NCBI RefSeq assembly: GCF_021729135.1
Contig: NZ_JAJTWW010000007.1
Coordinates: 124,001-188,000, forward strand
DNA length: 64,000 nt
Reading direction: 5' to 3'
Source: Brevibacterium daeguense
GTDB taxonomy: Bacteria; Actinomycetota; Actinomycetes; Actinomycetales; Brevibacteriaceae
Below are positions 55,538-63,619 of this stretch, in pieces; within the stretch, counting starts at the first letter, position 1; each line of letters starts with the position of its first letter. The notes under the pieces were generated by a model. That model worked only from the letters and a program-made list of their open reading frames with translations. It searched no databases and was not told the origin of the DNA. Position numbers and translations under genes: made by a program.

Positions 55538-55922
55538 GCAGAGCGAACCGAGAACACGAGTGAGCACGGGGAAGCGATCATCGGCGTGTCGGATTCGGCA
55601 ACCGTTCGCCACGAGTCATGAGGGTCACCGGATGCTCGGGCCATGAGCCATTGCCCGGCCCTTGCTTCTTGGTACGTCCGATGCAGACTTTGCGGCAACG
55701 AGCCTTTCCTCAGCTGCTGTGACCATAGTGGAGTCCCTTCTCCCATGGGCTCTCGCAGTCAGTCCAGGTTGCGTCCCCCGTCGGCGTATTGCAAGACATC
55801 TGAGGAAGAATCGTCGGCCGCGCTTCTGCACTGTCGCGCGCTGGTACAAGGCATGCCTGTCCGGCGGCCAATGCACGCGGTACAGTGAATGCCCCAACGG
55901 TGCCGAGAATGCAGGTACAGGA
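55538..55922. other. 385-base region without a gene
   Basis: No recognisable coding, RNA or repeat feature is visible. Near the end TACAGT (55882-55887) could be the -10 element of the DUF488 gene. Confidence 0.4.
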
Positions 55923-56273
55923 ATGAACATTGTGGTGAAGCACGTATATGACGGGCCCGGACACGACGATGGGACGCGGGTTCTCGTGGACCGGATATGG
56001 CCGCGGGGCTTGCGTAAGTCGGACGCGCACCTGGATTACTGGCTGAAAGATGTTGCACCGTCAACGGAGCTTCGGAAGTGGTACGGCCACGATCCGGAGA
56101 AGTTCAGAGAGTTCGCCGACCGATACAGACACGAACTGAACACCACCGAAGGACAGGATGCCCTGCAACAGCTGAGAGACGCAGCCACCGGTAAGAAGAT
56201 GACACTGTTGACCGCAACGAAGGATATCGATCACAGCCAAGCCGCCGTTCTCGCCGAACTGTTGGGGGATTAG
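55923..56273 (+). CDS. DUF488 family protein
   Basis: The 116-residue protein starts MNIVVKHVYDGPG and contains VLVDRIWPRGLRKSDAHLDYW and WYGHDPEKFREFADRYRHEL, the strongly conserved pattern of DUF488. Homologues are often near stress and metal genes, and function is not established. It is intact, although it lies among decayed genes. Confidence 0.87.
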   Translation: MNIVVKHVYDGPGHDDGTRVLVDRIWPRGLRKSDAHLDYWLKDVAPSTELRKWYGHDPEKFREFADRYRHELNTTEGQDALQQLRDAATGKKMTLLTATKDIDHSQAAVLAELLGD

Positions 56274-56645
56274 ACGTACGAGATCGACGGAGGCGACGAG
56301 GACATTTCCTTCCTGGAGATGCTCGACGTCCTCAATGAGCGGCTCACCGCCGAGGGCGAGGATTCCGTCGCGTTCGACCAACGACTGCCGCGAGGGCATC
56401 TGTGGAATGTGCAGCCCGATGATCGACGGGATCGCCCACGGGCAACGAGCGAGGACCGTGGTGGGCCACCTGCACAGGCGCAGCTTCGCCGACGGCGACT
56501 CCAGCGACGTGGAGCCGTGGCGCTCCGACAGCTTCCCGATCGTCAAGATATGGTCGTCGACTGCAGCGCCTCGATCGCATCGTTCGGTCCGGCAGGACAC
56601 GATCTCGCGCCTGAACGCGGACGTGATCGGATCGCTCGTCCGGCG
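56274..56645 (+). pseudogene. succinate dehydrogenase iron-sulfur subunit (sdhB) remnant
   Basis: Directly after the DUF488 stop one frame gives TYEIDGGDEDISFLEMLDV and LNERLTAEGEDSVAFD. An extra C then shifts to the frame NDCREGICGMCSPMIDGIAHG, the 2Fe-2S motif CxxxxCxxC, followed by SFADGDSSDVEPWRSDSFPIVK. Another shift precedes MVVDCSA and LDRIVRSG. The start and the C-terminal ferredoxin part are missing. It is clearly a frameshifted fragment. Confidence 0.82.
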
Positions 56646-56722
56646 GGAGGCTGACAGCTGGATTCGGTGGTGAAGCTGATGGTGCAACCGGGACTCCATG
56701 GACGCCGTCTGCTTCCCCTGCC

Positions 56723-56728
56723 TACATT
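56723..56728 (+). promoter_or_regulatory. -10 box of the nitrite reductase locus (leaderless)
   Basis: TACATT ends six bases before the GTG at 56735. No FNR-like or NNR-like palindrome is visible upstream. Confidence 0.4.
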
Positions 56729-56734
56729 GGGAGA

Positions 56735-57940
56735 GTGGACAGTCAACGGCTCGGAGCGACGCGGGCCGACCGTGCCTCCACCGGCACTCGCCGCGGCGGC
56801 ACTGCGGTGAGTCGTCTCGCGTTACTGCTCCCTGCAGGCATCTGCCTGCTGCTGGGACTCAACGCGGGCTTGCTGCTGCTCGGCGGGCCCGCACCTCTGA
56901 ACAGTACCCGGCTGGGCGAGGCGCACGGACTGCTCATGACGCTCGGCTTCGTGGGCGCCCTGATCGCACTCGAACGCGCCGTGGCGCACAAGGCGTGGTG
57001 GGCCTTCGGCGCCCCCGCCTGTCTGGCCGGCGGAGCGATTCTGGCGGTGCTGCCGATCCCTGGGTGGCCCGGCAGGACAGCCCTGGCCCTCGGAACAGTG
57101 GTGGCGCTGCTGACCTACCGCCGGCTGTGGCGGCGCTCCTACGATCCCGCCGTCGCGGTCCAGTCCCTGGGTGCGGCGCTGGCGGTCGGAGCGGCGCTGC
57201 AGTGGGCAGGCGGGGTCCCCATTCCGGCGCTGGTTCCATGGCTGACGGGATTCCTCGTCCTCACGATCACCGGCGAGCGCATGGAGCTCGCCCGAGTGCC
57301 GCTGGATACCGCCGACGGCCGCACCCACGACACCGAGGCGGTGACCACCTGCGTTGTGCTCGCCTCCGCCGTCGTGATCGGCACTCCGTGGCCTGCGGTC
57401 GGGCAGATCGCCTTCGGCCTGGCGCTGGTCCTGCTTGCCGTCCGGTTCGCCGCCCGGGACGTCGCCTGGCACACGGTGCGCGCCACCGGCCTGCCGCGCT
57501 TCGCGGCCGCCTGCATGCTCGCCGGCTACGCCTGGCTGGCCGTATCAGGTGTCCTGTGGATGGTTCCCGACACCGGCGGCATGCTCTACGACGCCGCGGT
57601 GCATGCCATCTTCCTCGGTTTCGTCATGTCGATGATCCTCGCCCACGCCCCGGTCATCCTGCCGGCCGTGCTGCGTCGCCAGCTGCCCTACACCCCCGGA
57701 TTCTGGGTGGTGGCCGCACTGCTGCACGGTTCGCTGCTCATCCGCATCGCCGCCGATCTGGCAGGCCTCGAGGTCTTCCGAACCCTGGGCGGCCGCCTCG
57801 GGGTGATCGCGCTGCTGGCCCTGGTTGTGACGGCGTTCTGGATGTCGGTGACAGCGAGCCGGGGCACACCGAACCGGGGCACAGCGAAAGAAGTCGTCGG
57901 GAATGAAGCCGCGGGGAAAGCGGGCGGGCAGAACCCATGA
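56735..57940 (+). CDS. NnrS-like polytopic membrane protein upstream of nirK
   Basis: The 401-residue protein has about twelve hydrophobic spans. Two stretches with conserved-looking histidines, GEAHGLLMTLGFVGALIALERA and YDAAVHAIFLGFVMSMILAHAP, resemble NnrS-type membrane haem proteins. It overlaps the nitrite reductase gene by four bases (ATGA). A role in nitric-oxide tolerance, or in metal or electron supply for the reductase, is inference. An internal GTG at 56807 is an alternative start. Confidence 0.65.
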   Translation: MDSQRLGATRADRASTGTRRGGTAVSRLALLLPAGICLLLGLNAGLLLLGGPAPLNSTRLGEAHGLLMTLGFVGALIALERAVAHKAWWAFGAPACLAGGAILAVLPIPGWPGRTALALGTVVALLTYRRLWRRSYDPAVAVQSLGAALAVGAALQWAGGVPIPALVPWLTGFLVLTITGERMELARVPLDTADGRTHDTEAVTTCVVLASAVVIGTPWPAVGQIAFGLALVLLAVRFAARDVAWHTVRATGLPRFAAACMLAGYAWLAVSGVLWMVPDTGGMLYDAAVHAIFLGFVMSMILAHAPVILPAVLRRQLPYTPGFWVVAALLHGSLLIRIAADLAGLEVFRTLGGRLGVIALLALVVTAFWMSVTASRGTPNRGTAKEVVGNEAAGKAGGQNP

Positions 57941-60627
57941 CCGTCTCCCCCAAACCGCTGACAAACCGCCGCCGCTGGCATCTGCGCGCCGGCCTCCCGA
58001 TCCTGCTGTGGGCACTGGCGGCGGTGATCGCCGTGATCGTCCATCGGTTCGTCCCGCAGCCTCGGTGGCTGATGGTCCACACTCTTGCGCTCGGGATGGC
58101 GCCCAACGCGATCATCGTATGGAGCTCGTACTTCGCGGATGCCCTGCTGCGCACCCGTCGCACGGCTCACCGGCGCGAGGCCCTCACCCTGATCGTCCTC
58201 AACCTCGGCATCGTCGCAGTCTTCGCCGGAATGCTCACTGACCTCACCCCGCTGACCGTGACCGGCGGCCTGCTCGTTGCCGCGGCCGCACTCATCCATG
58301 GTGTCGGACTGTGGCTCCAGGCCCGAGGCGCACTGGCCTCCCGCTTCGCCGTCACGGTGCGCTACTACATCACGGCAGCGCTGTGCCTGCCTGCCGGCGG
58401 CTGGCTCGGAGTCGAAATGGCCCGGGCAGACGAGGCGAACACCGAGCGACTGCTGCTGGCTCATCTGGCGCTGAACCTGCTCGGCTTCGTCGGGCTGACA
58501 GTGGCCGGCACCCTGGTCTCGCTGTGGCCGACGATGCTGCGCACGAAGATCGTCCCCGGCGCCGAACGCGCCGCCGCCCAGGCCTGGTGGCTGCTGGTCA
58601 TCGGTGTCCTGCTCAGCGCCGCAGCCGCAGCGTTCGGCTTCACGTGGCTGGTGGCGGCAGGCGTGCTGCTGTACCTGGCCGGCCTGAGCGTCCTATCCGC
58701 GGCCCTGGTCCGCGAGGCACGGGTCCGGCCGCCAGAGCACTTCGCATCCTGGTCGGTGGGGTTCGGCATGCTGTGGTGGATCGGCTGCCTGGTGGCCCTG
58801 GTGCTCATCCTCGTCTCGACCGAGTCGATGCCGGAAGCCGTGACCGGAGTCAGGAATCTGACCACCCCCTTCATCGTCGGCTTTCTCGCCCAGGTGCTCA
58901 TCGGCGCGCTCTCCTACCTGATCCCGGTGGTGCTCGGCGGCGGACCGAATGTCAGCCGCCGCACGTCCGCGGTGCTCGACTCCGGCCGGTGGGTCCGCCT
59001 GGTGCTGGTCAACGGGGGCGGGGTTCTCTACCTCCTCCCCGGCCCGAGCCTGGTGGAGGTCGCCACCTCGCTGGCGGCAGCCGCTGGGCTCGCGGCATTC
59101 CTGGTGCTGGCCGTCCGCGCGATCATCGCTGCCACGCGGGGTGAAACAGCCGAACAGCCGGACGACATGGAACGGGCAGCGGCAGTGCGGAAGGCGCGCG
59201 GCGGAATACTGACCGGCCTGGGCATCATGGCGATAGTGGTCGCCGTCGCCGCCGCCCTCGACCCGGTCGCCGTCACCGGGCGCAATTCGGTGACGACATC
59301 CGGAGGCACCGGTGAGACGACCACCGTCGAGGTGAGCATGACCGGTATGGCCTTCTCCCCGAACGTCATCGACGTTCCCGCCGGAGACCGACTCATCATC
59401 GAGATCAGCAACGACGACACCACCGGGCAGGTCCACGACCTGACGCTGGCCAACGGAGCGGCCTCCGAGCGGCTCGCGCCTGGCGAGTCGGCGACACTCG
59501 ACGCCGGAATCATCACCGAGACCACCGAGGGCTGGTGCACGGTGACCGGCCACCGACAGATGGGCATGACGCTCACGTTCCGGGTCAGTGGGCTGGCTCC
59601 CGAGGCACCCACCGGAGCCGAGGCGCCCGCCGAGGACGGCTCCAATGCCGGACCGGCCGACGATGATCACCGCTCCGGCGAAACGGAGGACGCCGCCGGC
59701 TACGATCCGAATGCCGGGCCCGGCCCGGAGTGGGAGGCCAGGGATCCGCGCGCGCCCGTCGAGGAGACCGGCACCGTTCACCAACACGCATTCACCGTCA
59801 CCGAAAGCGAAGAGGAGGTCGCGCCCGGGGTCCGCCAGGAGCTCTGGACCTACAACGGCACCGCCCCCGGTCCGACCCTGCGCGGACAGGTCGGTGACGT
59901 CTTCGAGATCACCTTCGCCAACGATGGGCAGATCGGCCACGGCATCGACTTCCACGCCAGCGCGCTCGCCCCCGACCGGCCGATGCGGGTGATCGAGCCG
60001 GGCGAGGAGCTGACCTACCGATTCACCGCCACGAAGGCCGGGATGTTCATGTATCACTGCTCGGCGTTGCCGATGTCGGTGCACATCGCCAACGGCATGT
60101 TCGGCGCTGTGATCATCGAACCGCCGGGCGGCCTCCCCGAGGTCGACCACGAGTTCGTCATGATCCAGTCGGAGATGTACTTCGGGGCTGCCGGCGAACC
60201 CGGCAACCCGGACGAGCTGCAGGCGGAGGAGCCCGACGCGGTGGTGTTCAATGGCTACCCGGACCAGTACAGCCACGAGCCCATACAGGTGCCAGTCGGA
60301 GAACGGGTCCGGGTCTGGCTGCTGCCGGTCGGTCCCCAGCGGGGCATGTCGTTCCACATTGTGGGCGGCCAGTTCGACACCGACTGGTCCGAGGGAACCT
60401 ACGACCTCAAGTGTGGCTATGAACCGTGGTCCGATGCCGCCGACGAATGCTCGACGATCGGCCCATTGGGCAGCCAGACCTTGGCGCTCGGCGTCGCGCA
60501 AGGCGGTTTCGTCGAGTTGGAATTCCCCGAGGCCGGCCATTACCCGTTCGTCAATCACCAGATGGTCGACGCCGAGCGCGGTGCCTCAGGCGTGTTCGAG
60601 GTGCTCCCGGCGGAGCCGCTGAGATAG
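57937..60627 (+). CDS. nirK: membrane-fused copper nitrite reductase (NirK) with extra cupredoxin
   Basis: The 896-residue protein has three modules. Residues 1-450 form a polytopic membrane domain resembling the upstream gene (HTLALGMAPNAIIVWSSYFAD; LIGALSYLIPVVLGGG). Residues about 465-560 form a cupredoxin with type-1 copper ligands His500, Cys534, His539 and a Met at 542 or 544. After an acidic linker, residues about 640-896 form a two-domain nitrite reductase. Its type-1 ligands are His668, Cys708, His716, Met721; type-2 ligands His673, His707, His874; catalytic Asp671 and His807. The complete set predicts reduction of nitrite to NO at the outer face of the membrane. Confidence 0.88.
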   Translation: MTVSPKPLTNRRRWHLRAGLPILLWALAAVIAVIVHRFVPQPRWLMVHTLALGMAPNAIIVWSSYFADALLRTRRTAHRREALTLIVLNLGIVAVFAGMLTDLTPLTVTGGLLVAAAALIHGVGLWLQARGALASRFAVTVRYYITAALCLPAGGWLGVEMARADEANTERLLLAHLALNLLGFVGLTVAGTLVSLWPTMLRTKIVPGAERAAAQAWWLLVIGVLLSAAAAAFGFTWLVAAGVLLYLAGLSVLSAALVREARVRPPEHFASWSVGFGMLWWIGCLVALVLILVSTESMPEAVTGVRNLTTPFIVGFLAQVLIGALSYLIPVVLGGGPNVSRRTSAVLDSGRWVRLVLVNGGGVLYLLPGPSLVEVATSLAAAAGLAAFLVLAVRAIIAATRGETAEQPDDMERAAAVRKARGGILTGLGIMAIVVAVAAALDPVAVTGRNSVTTSGGTGETTTVEVSMTGMAFSPNVIDVPAGDRLIIEISNDDTTGQVHDLTLANGAASERLAPGESATLDAGIITETTEGWCTVTGHRQMGMTLTFRVSGLAPEAPTGAEAPAEDGSNAGPADDDHRSGETEDAAGYDPNAGPGPEWEARDPRAPVEETGTVHQHAFTVTESEEEVAPGVRQELWTYNGTAPGPTLRGQVGDVFEITFANDGQIGHGIDFHASALAPDRPMRVIEPGEELTYRFTATKAGMFMYHCSALPMSVHIANGMFGAVIIEPPGGLPEVDHEFVMIQSEMYFGAAGEPGNPDELQAEEPDAVVFNGYPDQYSHEPIQVPVGERVRVWLLPVGPQRGMSFHIVGGQFDTDWSEGTYDLKCGYEPWSDAADECSTIGPLGSQTLALGVAQGGFVELEFPEAGHYPFVNHQMVDAERGASGVFEVLPAEPLR

Positions 60628-60873
60628 CAGGCAGGTCGCCTGGGCGTGCGGCTCGGCTTGCGGATGCGAAGCCACCAGTTCGGTGTCGACCCCGAGCGGG
60701 CTCAGATGGGCGGCACCACCCGGTGAGCCCAACGGGGCCTGGCGCCCGGGAAGGGTGTCGAAGAAGAGCAGGGAGTTGTCGCGGAGGTACGTTTCCGGGA
60801 CTCCAGTCTTCATGAGCCCTATTGCGAGAACAAGGGCAGTCAGACCCGCTCCGCAAAGGAGAAGCCGTTTCAC
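60586..60873 (-). CDS. short ORF with signal-like N-terminus, unknown
   Basis: The 95-residue frame begins at a GTG (60873) just after GGAGG and reads MKRLLLCGAGLTALVLAIGLMKTGVP, a signal- or anchor-like segment, then YLRDNSLLFFDTLPGRQ. The rest is low complexity, and the end overlaps nirK by 42 bases. It may be a small exported protein or the truncated start of a lost gene. Confidence 0.35.
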   Translation of the reverse strand: MKRLLLCGAGLTALVLAIGLMKTGVPETYLRDNSLLFFDTLPGRQAPLGSPGGAAHLSPLGVDTELVASHPQAEPHAQATCLLSQRLRREHLEHA

Positions 60874-60955
60874 GCTCCTCCGCTCACCAGCACCGAAGAC
60901 GGACTCGCAGCGTCATGCCCCAGTGCTTCACCTGGTCAGATCCGGTGCTTCTATG

Positions 60956-61029
60956 TCGGGGTGACAGGATTTGAACCTGCGACCCTCTGCTCCCAAAGCA
61001 GATGCGCTACCAAGCTGCGCTACACCCCG
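60956..61029 (-). tRNA. tRNA-Pro (TGG anticodon)
   Basis: A 74-nt cloverleaf on the minus strand has acceptor CGGGGTG/CACCCCG, anticodon arm TCTGC/GCAGA with loop TTTGGGA (anticodon TGG), and T-arm GGTTCAAATCC. The discriminator is A and CCA is not encoded. Confidence 0.95.
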
Positions 61030-61131
61030 CGACGAACAAGGACTCATCCTAGTCGGCTTCCGCACTGAATCGCCAATCACGCGCCGGCCCCCGGTCCCCT
61101 TCCACGAGGGAGCTGAGCGGAGCTTCCGATT

Positions 61132-61160
61132 TTGCAAACCCCGCTCAGGTGCTCTAAAGT
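61132..61160 (+). promoter_or_regulatory. promoter of tRNA-Gly
   Basis: TTGCAA (61132-61137) and TAAAGT (61155-61160) are spaced by exactly 17 bases, and the tRNA begins 14 bases downstream. Confidence 0.75.
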
Positions 61161-61173
61161 CGGGTGAGCACTC

Positions 61174-61244
61174 GGGGATGTAGCTCAATGGTAGAGCCTC
61201 AGTCTTCCAAACTGATGGTGCGGGTTCGATTCCCGTCATCCCCT
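61174..61244 (+). tRNA. tRNA-Gly (TCC anticodon)
   Basis: The cloverleaf has acceptor GGGGATG/CATCCCC, anticodon arm TCAGT/ACTGA with loop CTTCCAA (anticodon TCC), and T-arm GGTTCGATTCC. CCG, not CCA, follows the discriminator. Confidence 0.95.
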
Positions 61245-61313
61245 CCGAACAGAAAGCCGCTGGTGACAGCGGCTTTCTTCATTCCAGGCCCCAAGACCTG
61301 CGACACTGGTGGA

Positions 61314-62192
61314 GTGAGCGTTCCGCCTTCCCCAGAGCCCATCCACACCGGCAGTTCGAGCGAGCCCGGGCAGCCTCCCCCTGCCGGCAGATCTTCGAGC
61401 GGCCATGCGACCATCTCCCTCGGGTCTTTCGCGACCCTCCTGATCTCGATCGCGGCGGTCCTGCTGTTCGGCCTCCAGAGCGACTGGGGCTACCTCCCGC
61501 TCGTCAGCGGGGTCGTGCTGGGCTTCGTCGCCGGCCGCACGCTGGGCAGGGATCTCCTCCTCATCGCCCTGGCGCTCGGTCTGATCAGCACCATCTCCGT
61601 GGAGGCCGACATCTCCTGGGGCAACATCGCCCTCATGGGAGTCGTGCTCGGCGGCGCCGTCGTCGTCCCCTATGTCATCAGTCGCTGGGTCTACGGCGAC
61701 GACGTCATCAAGTTCCCGAGGCGCCAGGGCCGCCCGTGGTCGAAGCTCGAGTGGGGATGGCTGGTGGTCGTCGTGTTCCTCGGCTGGCTCATCCTGCCCC
61801 GCTACTTCATCGGGTCCGGTGCGTATCAGAACTGGCCCGCGGTGGAGACGCCGAGCGAGATCATCCGGCTCTTCCTCGGCGTCAACGCAGTCGGCATCTG
61901 GGACGAGCTCTTCTTCATCTGCACGGTCTTCACGCTGCTCTACCGCCACTTCCCCTTCTGGACGGCGAACGTCCTGACCTCGATCATCTTCGTGTCGTTC
62001 CTGTGGGAGCTCGGCTATCAGGCCTGGGGGCCGCTGCTGACGATCCCCTTCGCGCTGGTCCAGGCGGTGATCTTCACCCGCACCAAGTCCCTGCCCTACA
62101 CGATCTGCGTCCACCTCCTGTTCGACCTCATGGTGTTCCTGGCGATCGTCCACGCGCACCACCCGGCGTGGATCGACATCTTCTGGTACTGA
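61314..62192 (+). CDS. CPBP-family-like intramembrane protein (CAAX-protease-related)
   Basis: The 292-residue protein has about eight spans. The segment WDELFFICTVFTLLYRHFPFW corresponds to the EExxxR motif of CPBP/Abi proteases but has only one of the two glutamates and no clear arginine at the usual place. SIIFVSFLWELGY and CVHLLFDLMVF follow as motifs two and three. It may be catalytically altered or inactive. GACACT ends six bases before the GTG at 61314. Confidence 0.7.
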   Translation: MSVPPSPEPIHTGSSSEPGQPPPAGRSSSGHATISLGSFATLLISIAAVLLFGLQSDWGYLPLVSGVVLGFVAGRTLGRDLLLIALALGLISTISVEADISWGNIALMGVVLGGAVVVPYVISRWVYGDDVIKFPRRQGRPWSKLEWGWLVVVVFLGWLILPRYFIGSGAYQNWPAVETPSEIIRLFLGVNAVGIWDELFFICTVFTLLYRHFPFWTANVLTSIIFVSFLWELGYQAWGPLLTIPFALVQAVIFTRTKSLPYTICVHLLFDLMVFLAIVHAHHPAWIDIFWY

Positions 62193-62209
62193 GGCGTCGC
62201 CAGACGCAG

Positions 62210-62244
62210 AACGGGGCGGGACCGCCTGCAGGTCCCGCCCCGTT
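62210..62244. terminator. bidirectional terminator
   Basis: AACGGGGCGGGACC (62210-62223) and GGTCCCGCCCCGTT (62231-62244) form a perfect 14-bp stem between the convergent CPBP-like gene and rpiB. Confidence 0.85.
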
Positions 62245-62257
62245 GTCAGCACTCCGA

Positions 62258-62725
62258 TCAGACTGCGCCGGTGTCCTCGAACTTGCGCATGATGTCGATC
62301 CTGCGCTTGTGCCGCTCGTCGCCGGAGAACGGCTCGGCGAGGAAGGCGTCGACGATGGCGAGCGCCTCGGCCTCGTCGTGCTGGCGAGCGCCGACGCTGA
62401 CGAGCCATGCGTCGTTGTGCTCCCGCGCGAGCTTCGCGATCTCGGTGTTCCAGGCCAGCGCCGTGCGCGCGCCTCGGACCTTGTTCGCAGCCATCTGCTC
62501 ACCGTTGCCGGAGCCGCCGATGACGACTCCCAGCGAATCCTGCCCGGCGTCGCGGTCGGCGACGACGGCCTGCGCGGCGGCGATGCAGAACGCCGGGTAG
62601 TCATCGAGCGCGTCGTATTCGAGCGCGCCGTGGTCGACGACCTCGAATCCGCGCTCGCTCAGATGCCTCTTGAGCGTCTCCTTGAATTCGAAGCCCGCGT
62701 GGTCGGTTCCCAGATGAACTCTCAT
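62258..62725 (-). CDS. rpiB: ribose-5-phosphate isomerase B
   Basis: The 155-residue RpiB/LacAB protein has the N-terminal LGTDHAGFEFKETL and the signature GGSGNGEQMAANKVRGARTAL. Glu in GEQ instead of Cys is typical of the actinobacterial RpiB type. It interconverts ribose- and ribulose-5-phosphate. The ATG at 62725 follows GAGG by six bases; 62737 is an alternative. Confidence 0.94.
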   Translation of the reverse strand: MRVHLGTDHAGFEFKETLKRHLSERGFEVVDHGALEYDALDDYPAFCIAAAQAVVADRDAGQDSLGVVIGGSGNGEQMAANKVRGARTALAWNTEIAKLAREHNDAWLVSVGARQHDEAEALAIVDAFLAEPFSGDERHKRRIDIMRKFEDTGAV

Positions 62726-62804
62726 GTCCTGCCTCATGTGTGCTGTGCCGGATGGCGTGTACCGGGTCTGCCCGCGACCGGCAGACGCCGGCGCGGATGG
62801 CTGA

Positions 62805-63413
62805 TCAGTCGAAGATGGGGCCCTCGGTGCGTGTGCGCTTGAGCTCGTAGAAGCCCGGGGTCGACGCCACCGCGAGCAGTCCGTCGTACAGCTTACCGGC
62901 GTCTTCGCCCTTCGGCGCCGGGGTCACGACAGGCCCGAAGAAGGCCACCTCGCCGACCGCCACCACCGGGGTTCCGACGTCCTCGCCCACCTTGCTGATG
63001 CCTTCGGAGTGCGAGGCGCGCAGCTTCTCGTCGTATTCGTCCGACTTCGCGTACTCGGCGAGTTCGGCGGGCAGGCCGACCTCGGCGAGGGATTCGGTGA
63101 TGACCGCTGTCAGATCCTTGTTCTGCCCCGGGTGGATCCGGGTGCCCATCGCGGTGTACAGGTCGGCGATGACCTCCTCCCCGTGCTGGTCGGCCGCCGC
63201 GATGACCACGCGCACCGGACCCCACGCCTGCTTCATCGACTCCTTGTACTCCTCGGGCAGCTCGTCGCGTCCTTCGTTGAGGACGGCCAGGCTCATGACG
63301 TGGAACTTCACCTCCACGTCACGGACCTTCTCCACTTCGAGTGCCCACCTGGAGGCCATCCAGGCCCAGGGGCAGGTCGGGTCGAACCAGAAATCCAGGG
63401 TCTTGGTCGTCAT
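62805..63413 (-). CDS. DsbA-family (Rv2466c-like) mycothiol-associated oxidoreductase
   Basis: The 202-residue protein begins [26 protein letters not shown], the N-terminus of the mycothiol-dependent DsbA-like group. The active site is CPWA, so the second cysteine of CPWC is alanine. Later [19 protein letters not shown] carries the cis-proline loop. A one-cysteine mechanism with mycothiol is plausible. AGGAAG precedes the ATG. Confidence 0.85.
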   Translation of the reverse strand: MTTKTLDFWFDPTCPWAWMASRWALEVEKVRDVEVKFHVMSLAVLNEGRDELPEEYKESMKQAWGPVRVVIAAADQHGEEVIADLYTAMGTRIHPGQNKDLTAVITESLAEVGLPAELAEYAKSDEYDEKLRASHSEGISKVGEDVGTPVVAVGEVAFFGPVVTPAPKGEDAGKLYDGLLAVASTPGFYELKRTRTEGPIFD

Positions 63414-63619
63414 TGCACATCCACTTCCTGTCGAATCGAGCACCGACGCGTTCGCGCACTGGCGCGCGAACGTCGCGGCGGAACTGTCCAGTGCAACGCC
63501 GGAGAACCGGGTCGCATTCCGCCTCAGGCGCCATTCTCGCCCACCTGCGGGCCCGGTGCCGGCACCGTGGGAGAATGAACCCATCGCCCATTCTTCCGCC
63601 GTCCCCCGGAGGCCAGCAC

